Source of the DNA: Acetobacter sp. DsW_063
GTDB lineage: Bacteria > Pseudomonadota > Alphaproteobacteria > Acetobacterales > Acetobacteraceae
Direction: 5' to 3'
NCBI RefSeq assembly: GCF_002153745.1
Contig: NZ_JOPL01000050.1
Span: forward strand, 1 to 64,000
Length of the DNA stretch: 64,000 nucleotides
Below the pieces are notes generated by a model. The model did not search any database and was not told where the DNA came from. It was given only the letters and a program-made list of their open reading frames with translations. Of this stretch, positions 27,095 through 34,921 are shown piece by piece. Positions within the stretch are counted from its first letter, which is position 1. Each line of letters starts with the position of its first letter. A program made the translations under genes and the position numbers.

Positions 27095-28129
27095 ATGCCG
27101 CGTTTCGCGGTGTCCTGTATCATGTTCTTCTTTACCGTTTGCAGCGCCTTCGGACAGGAGCCGGTCTACGGTAGCAACCTCGAGGGGTTTTCTTACCCTT
27201 TTCCGGTGTCTTACTTTTCCTTTGAATCCCAACGTTTGTCCCTGCACATGGCGTATATGGACGTTCGGCCAGCAACCCCGAACGGGCGGACGGTTGTGTT
27301 ATTTCACGGGAAAAATTTCTGTGCAGCGACTTGGGAAAAGACGATCAAGGCTTTGGTCGCAGGCGGGTATCGGGTCATCGCGCCGGATCAGATCGGCTTT
27401 TGCAAGTCGGACAAGCCTGAAGGGTATCACTACAGCTTCCAGCAACTTGCCGAAAACACTCTTGGACTTTTGAAATACGTAGGCGTGTCTCAAGCAATAT
27501 TTGTCGCGCATTCCACTGGCGGCATGGTCGCTGTAAGGGCGGCGTTGGCTTCTCCCGCCGATGTCCAGAAACTGGTGCTCGTAGATCCGATCGGGTTGGA
27601 GGACTGGAAGGCCAAAGGCGTTCCGTGGCTAAGCGTCGATGGTTGGTACAGGAAAGAGATCACGAATACTGCAGACAAGATAAGAACATACGAGAAAAAT
27701 ACCTACTACGCTGGGCAGTGGAAGCCCGAATATGAAATCTGGGTTCAGATGTTGGCCGGTATGTATCGCGGACCAGGACGGGAACGCGTCGCGTGGGCCT
27801 CGGCGCTGCTTTATGATATGATCTACACCCAGCCGGTCATGTATGAATTCGGGTCTTTGACTATGCCGACAGTGGTTATGATCGGAGACAAGGATACGAC
27901 GGCCATAGGCAAGGACCTTGCTCCTCCAGAATTACGCGCGGCATTGGGAAATTACCCGGTTATTGCACGACGGGCAGTGCAAGCTATGCCGGATGCGCAA
28001 CTCGTCGAATTTCCTGAACTGGGGCATTCGCCCCAGATTCAGGATGCTGCGCAATTCAATGCAGCTTTACTTCAGGCTTTAGCCCCCCGTTCAGACATCC
28101 AGCCGACTATAAAGATGCACCAAGGGTAG
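27095..28129 (+). CDS. Secreted alpha/beta hydrolase
   Basis: About 344 residues with a signal peptide (RFAVSCIMFFFTVCSAFG, cleaved before QEP) and an alpha/beta-hydrolase fold: oxyanion-loop VVLFHGKNFCAATWE, PDQIGFCKSDKP, nucleophile elbow VAHSTGGMVAV, acid in IGDKDTTAIGKD and the catalytic histidine in PELGHSPQIQ. The elbow reads A-H-S-T-G rather than the usual G-x-S-x-G, which still leaves the serine. Substrate unknown (esterase or haloperoxidase-like families look similar). ATG 27095 places the signal at the N-terminus, but ATG 27002 has the better ribosome-binding site (GAGGA) and would add 31 residues. Confidence 0.82.
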   Translation: MPRFAVSCIMFFFTVCSAFGQEPVYGSNLEGFSYPFPVSYFSFESQRLSLHMAYMDVRPATPNGRTVVLFHGKNFCAATWEKTIKALVAGGYRVIAPDQIGFCKSDKPEGYHYSFQQLAENTLGLLKYVGVSQAIFVAHSTGGMVAVRAALASPADVQKLVLVDPIGLEDWKAKGVPWLSVDGWYRKEITNTADKIRTYEKNTYYAGQWKPEYEIWVQMLAGMYRGPGRERVAWASALLYDMIYTQPVMYEFGSLTMPTVVMIGDKDTTAIGKDLAPPELRAALGNYPVIARRAVQAMPDAQLVEFPELGHSPQIQDAAQFNAALLQALAPRSDIQPTIKMHQG

Positions 28130-28226
28130 TAGCTTCATTCGTTAGATTTTGCGGGTATTTTTTTAACACGATGTAAAACGCTTTTTTACTTAATTGGCTC
28201 GTAGGAGGCCTAGGATCAGCCCACTT

Positions 28227-29249
28227 TCAGTTCGGCGATGAAACCGGCCGTGGGTCGTTGACCAATATTCCCATCTGCCACTCCAGTTCTTGAGCGGTAA
28301 GAGCGTAGGCGCCATTGGCGGCGGGCCGGATGGCGCGGTGCGGCGGAATCATCGCGATATGAATCTGAATGGCGGCGGCAATGCTGGCGGGCAATCCGGA
28401 TTTCCATGCCAGGGCGCAGATCGCTCGTGCGTTGCTTTCGGAAATTGCCCTCTGGACAGTCGCCAGTCTAATCCGGTCCGCAGCGGCGAGGGAATGCGCG
28501 ACTTTTTGGATGTCGCCCGCTTCAAGCGCTTCATTTACTGCGTCGGCGCAACCACTCGCTGTGGATACTCGCGGGGACGGCGGAAGGTCTGCGGCGGTAA
28601 TTTCTGAGGTTGCAGCGAATTCGAACGAGAGTTCTTTTTCGATTGCCAACCTTACTGGTGCAATCAGTGATGCACACCGCTCGCGTACCAGCGATCGGAC
28701 GGTGACGACGCAAGCGTGATCAAGGGAAGTGCGTCGACTATGATGCTTTTCCATCGCATCCAAGGTTGTCTCGATTACACGGCCTGTCTGGTCGGTGCGT
28801 ATGACCTCGGGCGCGGCCGAAACGGTGTTGTGAAAAATGACAGATGAGTCTTCATATCCTGTCAACTCGTCGTCGATCGTATTTTCGTCGAGCCCCGCCA
28901 TGAGGCGATTGAGGGCGGCGGGAGATTCAGAGAGGGGGCCGATGATTGAAATAGCCAGGGTATCGCCTGCGGCGTGGGCGATAATGCGTTGAGCCAGCTT
29001 CCAGTTTGAGGTGAGGGCCGCTGTGAGGGTCTCTTCAAGTCTGGAGACCAGCATCGCGATGCGTTCAGGATCATAGTTTGGGCGTAACGCCTTCACTCTG
29101 CGCTGCAACTCTTCGCATGCTGTCGGTGTGTTCTCTACGATCGTCAGCGGAACGCGACCGCCTCTTCTGGACTTGTTCGATGCAGCTTCTGGCGACAAGG
29201 CTCGCGTCGGGAGAATCTGAAAGAATTTCGGATCGAGAGATGCGGTCAT
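28227..29249 (-). CDS. DUF2336-domain protein
   Basis: A 340-residue mostly helical cytoplasmic protein resembling the DUF2336 family of alphaproteobacteria, recognised from the long helical-repeat-like region (LVSRLEETLTAAL, LAQRIIAHAAGDTLAISIIGPLSES) with IGPLSESPAALN and the C-terminal EWQMGIL. The function of DUF2336 is not established; members often accompany signalling genes. The ATG at 29249 overlaps the stop of the upstream PAS-GGDEF gene as ATGA and has GGAGG about ten bases upstream, so the two proteins are made together and probably act together. Confidence 0.7.
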   Translation of the reverse strand: MTASLDPKFFQILPTRALSPEAASNKSRRGGRVPLTIVENTPTACEELQRRVKALRPNYDPERIAMLVSRLEETLTAALTSNWKLAQRIIAHAAGDTLAISIIGPLSESPAALNRLMAGLDENTIDDELTGYEDSSVIFHNTVSAAPEVIRTDQTGRVIETTLDAMEKHHSRRTSLDHACVVTVRSLVRERCASLIAPVRLAIEKELSFEFAATSEITAADLPPSPRVSTASGCADAVNEALEAGDIQKVAHSLAAADRIRLATVQRAISESNARAICALAWKSGLPASIAAAIQIHIAMIPPHRAIRPAANGAYALTAQELEWQMGILVNDPRPVSSPN

Positions 29250-30688
29250 GGGGGTGATTCCTCCAAAGAGGCGTGCCAACGGGCGCCGCCAGCCAGTTTC
29301 ACGCTACGCATCGCCAAACTGGCGCGATCAATAAGGGATTCGATTGTTTCTCCCGTTTCCCAACTGCGGGTGGCGAGTCCGACGGAGAAAGTCAGGGTCG
29401 TGGGCGTCGCGAGAAATACGACGACGCCGTTCTGGCAGAATGTTTCAGCACGTTCTGCTGCAACGAAATGGTCCGCCCCGTCGAGCCAGAGGCCGAAAAT
29501 ATCGCCTCCGAGACGGCCGGCGAGATCGGTGGGGCGTATGGCGTTTCGGAGGTAGGTGGCGACTTGCTGAAGAGTGCGGTCGCCTGCCTCAAATCCCTGC
29601 GCCGCGTTGATTTCGCCAAAGTGATCGAGGCCGATGATCAACAGCGCGCCACTAAGACGCTCACGATCCAGTCGAGGGAGACGGCGGGATATTTCGGCGA
29701 TGAGGCCGGTCCGGTTGAGCATTCCGGTGAGAGGGTCAAAGCGTGCGTTTTGAGCCAGTGCTTTGTTGAGTGCCTCCATCTCTACGGCGGAAGCGAAAGT
29801 CGCCAGAGCGGCGTCTGCCAGATTGGCGTCGTCTTGCGTCCAGACGCCCAGCCCCTCTCTCCATAACGCCATTGCTGCGGACGTCGTGTAGCGAATGCGG
29901 CTGTAACAGAAAATGACGTCCCGATCTTCGATCTGCGTGACTTTTGGTGCGGTTAATGCGCCTTCTTCATAATCGCGTAAAAGAGATTCGATCTGGGTGT
30001 CGAGCGCTGATCCTTGCGCTGGAAAGCGATGTACGACGTCGTCGCCGACGTAACTCCCTGCTTCGAGAATTTCCTGTTCGGCGCATTCTGCGTCGCAGCC
30101 TGCCTGCCGCGCGAGCAGGATTCCGCCGGTGGCGCCGAGCATGGCTCCAAGTTCTTCAAGGGCTGGTGGGACGCCAAGCCGGAACATCGGGCGAGAACGC
30201 ATGGTCAGCGTGATGCGCCGGATACTCTCGCTATGGAGCCGTGCGATGGACAGGTCAGCATTGTTGTTCGCGTCGTCAGACACGTCGATGCCAAGCCCCC
30301 TTACCCCCGCGTGTCGTCCGGAGGGGGATTGCAGAGGCGTGGCGTAGATCAGCAGGCAGGCGAACGTACCGTCCGCCCGCCGGACCCAGCATCGTCTGCC
30401 ACGTATGGCGGCGCGCGTCTGGAACGGGTTGGGGCCGGGGGCGCTGTCGACGAAAGGGAGAAGCCGCGAGCATGCTTCTCCAATAAGGTCATGGTCCGCC
30501 CAGCCAAGCGTCGTCCCTGCGTCGAAGAATGTGAAACGTCCGTCTTCGTCGGTTTCGAAAATGACGTCGGCGACAAGCTGGGTGAGGCTCTTCCACCTGC
30601 GGCGGCTGGCCAGCAGAACGTCCATCATCTCGCCGTTGTTCGCGGGCGAATTTGATTCTGGAAAGAGAGGCCGAAGGGGGGTGTTCAT
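29246..30688 (-). CDS. PAS-GGDEF protein with degenerate GGDEF motif
   Basis: A 480-residue protein: PAS domain at about 25-145 (LVADVIFETDEDGRFTFFD), a GAF-like sensory region near 155-300, and a GGDEF domain from about 315 to 470 (ARFDPLTGMLNR, ILIGLDHF-type LLIIGLDHFGEINAAQG). The active-site signature reads GGDIF instead of GG[D/E]EF (near residues 391-395), losing the metal-binding glutamate, so diguanylate cyclase activity is doubtful. Five residues before it, RPTD matches the RxxD inhibitory c-di-GMP site, so it may bind c-di-GMP as a sensor. ATG 30688 is preferred over TTG 30703. Coupled to the DUF2336 gene and divergent from dapD. Confidence 0.85.
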   Translation of the reverse strand: MNTPLRPLFPESNSPANNGEMMDVLLASRRRWKSLTQLVADVIFETDEDGRFTFFDAGTTLGWADHDLIGEACSRLLPFVDSAPGPNPFQTRAAIRGRRCWVRRADGTFACLLIYATPLQSPSGRHAGVRGLGIDVSDDANNNADLSIARLHSESIRRITLTMRSRPMFRLGVPPALEELGAMLGATGGILLARQAGCDAECAEQEILEAGSYVGDDVVHRFPAQGSALDTQIESLLRDYEEGALTAPKVTQIEDRDVIFCYSRIRYTTSAAMALWREGLGVWTQDDANLADAALATFASAVEMEALNKALAQNARFDPLTGMLNRTGLIAEISRRLPRLDRERLSGALLIIGLDHFGEINAAQGFEAGDRTLQQVATYLRNAIRPTDLAGRLGGDIFGLWLDGADHFVAAERAETFCQNGVVVFLATPTTLTFSVGLATRSWETGETIESLIDRASLAMRSVKLAGGARWHASLEESPP

Positions 30689-30848
30689 ACCTGAGCACTT
30701 CAACGCGAAAAGGTTGAGGGCGCGTTAACGTCTATGCGTTGACAGGAGGGAGCGCGATCCGCATGGTCCGGCGACGACCGCGCCTGACGCGAACTCCCGG
30801 CCCTGCAGGGAGAGTTGATGCGCAGCCTATCTGCTGGACCCGAGGACG

Positions 30849-31697
30849 ATGACCGAACACGAACTGCAATCCCGTATCGACACGTTGTGGGAGGCGCGCG
30901 CAACGGTCTCTTCAGCCACCTCGGGAGAGGACCGCGCCGCGATCGAAACAGCTCTGGAGAAACTAGACTCCGGCGAACTGCGCGTCGCAAGCCCAGGCGC
31001 ATCTGGCTGGACCGTTCATGAGTGGTTAAAGAAAGCCGTTCTTCTGTCGTTCCGACTCTACGACAACGTGGTGATGGACGGCGGCTGCGCTGGCGCTCCT
31101 GCCTACGATAAAGTGCCGCTCAAGTTCACAGGCTGGGATGCGACAAAATTCGCCGCCGCAGGTTTCCGCGCTGTGCCAGGCGCAGTCGTGCGTCGATCCG
31201 CCTTTATTTCCCCGGGCGCGGTGCTGATGCCCAGTTTCGTCAACGTCGGCGCGCATGTCGGCGCGGGCTCGATGATCGACACATGGGCGACAGTTGGAAG
31301 CTGCGCGCAGATCGGCGCGAACTGCCACATCAGCGGTGGCGCCGGAATCGGCGGCGTGCTGGAGCCGTTGCAGGCGGCGCCCGTGATTATCGAGGACAAC
31401 TGCTTCATCGGCGCCCGGTCCGAGGTGGCGGAGGGCGTCATCGTGGAGCGCGGTTCAGTCCTCTCAATGGGCGTTTTCCTCGGCGCGTCCACCAAGATTG
31501 TCGATCGCGCTACGGGCGAGATCTTTATTGGCCGCGTGCCGGCGTATTCCGTCGTTGTCCCGGGGACGCTCCCCGCTCGGAAGACTGCAGGCGACGACAA
31601 CCAGCCCAATCCGGGCCTCGCCTGCGCGGTCATCGTCAAGCGGGTTGACGAGCGTACGCGTTCCAAGACGTCGATTAACGAACTGCTGCGGGACTGA
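30849..31697 (+). CDS. dapD: Tetrahydrodipicolinate N-succinyltransferase
   Basis: A 282-residue enzyme of the lysine and diaminopimelate pathway that succinylates tetrahydrodipicolinate using succinyl-CoA. The C-terminal left-handed beta-helix is visible as repeated hexapeptides ([76 protein letters not shown] in part), and the N-terminal helical domain contains LWEARATV and [17 protein letters not shown]. Followed 9 bases later by dapE, the enzyme that removes the succinyl group two steps on, so the pair is one operon. Confidence 0.97.
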   Translation: MTEHELQSRIDTLWEARATVSSATSGEDRAAIETALEKLDSGELRVASPGASGWTVHEWLKKAVLLSFRLYDNVVMDGGCAGAPAYDKVPLKFTGWDATKFAAAGFRAVPGAVVRRSAFISPGAVLMPSFVNVGAHVGAGSMIDTWATVGSCAQIGANCHISGGAGIGGVLEPLQAAPVIIEDNCFIGARSEVAEGVIVERGSVLSMGVFLGASTKIVDRATGEIFIGRVPAYSVVVPGTLPARKTAGDDNQPNPGLACAVIVKRVDERTRSKTSINELLRD

Positions 31698-31706
31698 TCG
31701 GCCCTC

Positions 31707-32849
31707 ATGGTCACGCCGCTCGACGTCGCCGGGTTGGCGGCCGCCCTGATTAGGATACCATCCGTCACGCCTGATCCGGGTCACTCGCAGGAGATGCTGG
31801 CGGGAGTTCTGGCGGAGATGGGCTTCGATGTTGTCCATCTTCCGTTCGGCGAAGGCGCAGAGCGAACGCCGAACCTGTTCGCGCGGCTGGGTTCCGGTTC
31901 GCCTCATCTCTGTTTCGCCGGCCACACGGACGTCGTTCCTCCTGGCGCTGCGACGTGGCGGCGTGATCCATGCTCAGGAACGATCGAAGACGGCGTCCTG
32001 TTTGGGCGTGGCGCCTGCGACATGAAGGGCGGCGTCGCCGCTTTCGTGGCGGCGGCCTCATCGTTTCTCGCCAGCAATCCCGTGTGGAGCGGATCGATCA
32101 GCTTCCTGCTGACCGGCGATGAGGAAGGGCCAGCCCGTTTTGGCACCTGCAAGGTGCTGGAGTGGATGCAGGAGAACGGCCACACGCCGGATTTCTGTGT
32201 CGTTGGCGAACCGACCAACCCATCGGTCATGGGCGAGGTCATCAAGATCGGTCGGCGTGGCAGCATGAATGCGCGGATCGTTGTCGAGGGGCGGCAGGGG
32301 CATGTCGCCTATCCGCATCGGGCCGATAATCCTGTGCACAGGCTCGTCCGAATTCTCGACGCGCTGACGGCTGCGCCTCTGGATGCGGGCAGCCAGTGGT
32401 TCGAGCCTTCGAGCCTGCAGATTACAAGCGTCGACGTGGGCAATGTGGCGACCAACGTCATTCCTGCAGCCGCGACGGCTGCTTTGAACATACGATTCAA
32501 CGACCTGCACACCAGCGTCTCGCTTGGGGGGTGGATTGAAACGATCTGTCGCCAGCATGCAGAACGCGTCGCCGTGACGACCGAATGCAGCGGGGAATCG
32601 TTCCTCACGGCTCCCGGCGGCGAAGTAGACGTGCTGCGGGACGCCGTCATGGACGTGACCGGACGCGAACCGCGTCTGGATACGGGCGGCGGCACGTCAG
32701 ACGCCAGATTCATCGCCAGATATTGCCCTGTCGCAGAGTTTGGGCTGGTCGGCGCGAGCATGCATCAGGCGGACGAGTGCGTGGCGGTGGAGGACCTCCA
32801 GACACTGACCCGCGTCTACGTGCGGTTGCTGGAAAGGATGATGACGTGA
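31707..32849 (+). CDS. dapE: Succinyl-diaminopimelate desuccinylase
   Basis: A 380-residue M20-family metallohydrolase that frees LL-diaminopimelate from its succinyl form. Metal-site and catalytic motifs: CFAGHTDVVPPG (His, Asp), RGACDMKGGVAAF (Asp), LTGDEEGPA (Glu pair), and the late HQADECV histidine. The dimerisation domain lies in the middle (residues 175-290). The gene starts just after dapD and its stop overlaps the next gene as GTGA. Confidence 0.97.
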   Translation: MVTPLDVAGLAAALIRIPSVTPDPGHSQEMLAGVLAEMGFDVVHLPFGEGAERTPNLFARLGSGSPHLCFAGHTDVVPPGAATWRRDPCSGTIEDGVLFGRGACDMKGGVAAFVAAASSFLASNPVWSGSISFLLTGDEEGPARFGTCKVLEWMQENGHTPDFCVVGEPTNPSVMGEVIKIGRRGSMNARIVVEGRQGHVAYPHRADNPVHRLVRILDALTAAPLDAGSQWFEPSSLQITSVDVGNVATNVIPAAATAALNIRFNDLHTSVSLGGWIETICRQHAERVAVTTECSGESFLTAPGGEVDVLRDAVMDVTGREPRLDTGGGTSDARFIARYCPVAEFGLVGASMHQADECVAVEDLQTLTRVYVRLLERMMT

Positions 32850-33472
32850 ACGCCGAACGCAGGAGCGACCCGCCGGACCCGAAATCCGTGGTCCAGGGCA
32901 TGGCGTTGCTCGCGTCCGGCCGCGCGGAGGGGCTGAATCGGTTCCGGGGCTCCGCTGATTCGTTTCTCGCCGCTATCGCGCCGGGAGTCGCCATCAATCT
33001 GGTCAGCCTGCTTCTGGTGGCGATGCAGGACCATGTCGCGATCGGACTGACCAAGGTCGAGCTGTCGTTCTGCGCCCTGCTGGCCCCGCCGGTGATCTCG
33101 AACTTCTTCGCGCGTCGCTGGGGGCGTGAAGATTTGTGGCTGCGCTACGCCACGGCGGCCGCCTGGTGCGAGTGGGTGTCGGTGTTCGTGTCTGTTGTGG
33201 CGCTCGCCGTCGCCAGTCTTTTCGCGCCTGCTATGGTTCATACGCCTTCGTTCGTTCAGGCTGTTGTAGCGGCTGCGGAATTGTACGGGGTGTGGCTAGG
33301 GTGGTTCGTTGCGAAAGTCGGACTACGCCTTAGCTGGGGGAAAGCGCTTGTGGTGTACGGCGCTTCCGTAGTCTTCGCGTTGATCTGCTACGGGCTGGCT
33401 TCCGTTTTCCCGCCGCATTATTCATTCATCGCCGATCTTCTGAAACCCATGGTGGTCAGTCAGGCGAACTGA
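32846..33472 (+). CDS. Multi-pass membrane protein downstream of dapE, unknown
   Basis: A 208-residue inner-membrane protein with about four to five hydrophobic segments (INLVSLLLVAMQ, VSVFVSVVALAVASLF, AAELYGVWLGWFVAKV, VVYGASVVFALICYGLASVF). GTG 32846 overlaps the dapE stop (GTGA), showing translational coupling. I recognise no family. Possibilities include an accessory of envelope biogenesis, given its dap neighbours, but that is only context. Confidence 0.65.
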   Translation: MNAERRSDPPDPKSVVQGMALLASGRAEGLNRFRGSADSFLAAIAPGVAINLVSLLLVAMQDHVAIGLTKVELSFCALLAPPVISNFFARRWGREDLWLRYATAAAWCEWVSVFVSVVALAVASLFAPAMVHTPSFVQAVVAAAELYGVWLGWFVAKVGLRLSWGKALVVYGASVVFALICYGLASVFPPHYSFIADLLKPMVVSQAN

Positions 33473-33727
33473 CCTAAAGAACCGCTGCTGAATGAAGGCG
33501 ATGAGGGTCATACATCGGAGCGTGTTCTTCGAAGGGATTTACCTGTTCAGAAAAAGAATTTTTGCGTCTGGGAATGCTTGGGCGTCCCGAAAAACAGCAT
33601 CGGCTGGTAAAAAGTTTTTGGCTTTCGTCACAAAGCAGAAATCGGCCGACTAACTGTACGAAGCCGCGCGCAGACACTGCACCGGCGCCTTATCAGGCGA
33701 AGCCTGTCTCCTCAGCTCAACGACGCC

Positions 33728-34852
33728 TCAAGAGCGCGCTGCCCCCTGCTCCAGCAGGGTCGCTGTGCGTGACACGACGTCGCGTTCGTCAAACAGGCGC
33801 AGTGCGCGGGCGCGGCCAGCCGAACCCATCGCAACGCGCAATGCGGGCTCGTTGACCAGTCGCGCCAGCGCTTCGGCCAGAGGTGTGACGGTCGCGGGCG
33901 GTACGAGGAAGCCGGTTTCATTCGGCGCGACCTGCTCTCGCGAACCACGGATGTCGGTCGCGACCACCGGAAGACCAGTCATCATCGCTTCAATGATCGA
34001 CATTGGCAGCCCCTCGAAATGGCTGGGCAGCGTGAAGGTGTCGGCGGCGGCGAGCACTGCGGCGACGTCTCTGCGGTAGCCAAGCATGCGTAGCCGTCCG
34101 CCTAAAACATGAGCCGCACGTTCGAATTCCTGCTCTAGCGACTCTCCGTGATCGGACGACAGGCGTTCGCCCACCACCCAGAGTTCGGCTCCGGGAACGG
34201 ACTCCATGGCGCGAAGCAATTCGGGGTAGCCCTTGTGGCGCACGAGGCGGGAGACAGCGACGATTACGACGCGATCGTCCGGCGTCCCGAGTTCGGAACG
34301 GATGCGCGCGCGCGTGGCGGCATCCGGATGAAACACATTCGGATCCCGTCCGTTGCCGACCGCCTGCGCCCGGCGATGGATGTGGAGGCGTTTGGCGTCC
34401 TGAGCCTCTTCCTGAGAGACGGTCATATAGACGTCGGTGACGCGTCCGGCCGCCCATTCAAGTATCAGAGCTGCAATTCGTCGCAGCCGCGACCCGGGCT
34501 GGTTGAACAAAAAGCCATGGCATGTGTAGGCGATGCAGGGCACGCCGCAGAGACGGGCGGCGAAGCGGGCGAGCAGTCCGCTGATCGGCATATGGGCATG
34601 AACGACGTCCGGTCGCTCATGACGGATCAGCTTCACCAGCGCGGTGAACGCGCGCAGCTGTGCAATGGGGGAGAAGGAGCGGGCCATCGGCAGGGTTTCC
34701 ACGCGAAAACCTTCCTTCCTGACGTCGACCAGCAGGGGGCCGTCCGCGCAGACGCCGACGACATCATGTCCGCGCGCACGTAGCTCCCGCATGAGCGGGA
34801 GGATGAAGTGGCGCAGAGAGAAGTCGACGTTGGTGACTTCGAGAATTTTCAT
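33728..34852 (-). CDS. GT4-family glycosyltransferase
   Basis: A 374-residue GT-B retaining glycosyltransferase. N-terminal acceptor domain: ILEVTNVDFSLRHFILPLMRELRARGHDV and HAHMPISGLLARFAARLCGVP; C-terminal donor domain: VVSRL-type VAVSRLVRHKGYPELLRAM, WVVGERL, and the EX7E block HFEGLPMSIIEAMMTGLPVVATD (shown in pieces). It resembles WcaA/EpsD-like enzymes making surface glycans. Last gene of a minus-strand run that begins with rpe and the heparinase-like gene, 69 bases downstream of the latter. Sugar and acceptor are unknown. Confidence 0.88.
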   Translation of the reverse strand: MKILEVTNVDFSLRHFILPLMRELRARGHDVVGVCADGPLLVDVRKEGFRVETLPMARSFSPIAQLRAFTALVKLIRHERPDVVHAHMPISGLLARFAARLCGVPCIAYTCHGFLFNQPGSRLRRIAALILEWAAGRVTDVYMTVSQEEAQDAKRLHIHRRAQAVGNGRDPNVFHPDAATRARIRSELGTPDDRVVIVAVSRLVRHKGYPELLRAMESVPGAELWVVGERLSSDHGESLEQEFERAAHVLGGRLRMLGYRRDVAAVLAAADTFTLPSHFEGLPMSIIEAMMTGLPVVATDIRGSREQVAPNETGFLVPPATVTPLAEALARLVNEPALRVAMGSAGRARALRLFDERDVVSRTATLLEQGAARS

Positions 34853-34921
34853 CGTCTTCTCTCGGAGGCTTCTTCGGGGGGCTTTTCCCGGGATCGCTCT
34901 GGCCAGGCCTGGAGCGCGCGC

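Noticed and set aside
26866-27123. 85-codon minus-strand frame over the hydrolase start
   Set aside because: It overlaps the hydrolase N-terminus, has no signal or domain, and looks like chance opening.
33492-33653. 53-residue plus-strand ORF and AAAAAGTTTTTGG-type palindrome in the gap after the dapE-linked membrane gene
   Set aside because: No ribosome-binding site, no family, and the region resembles AT-rich extragenic palindromic debris (GCTTT at 33621-33625 pairs with AAAGC at 33632-33636); kept only as a note.
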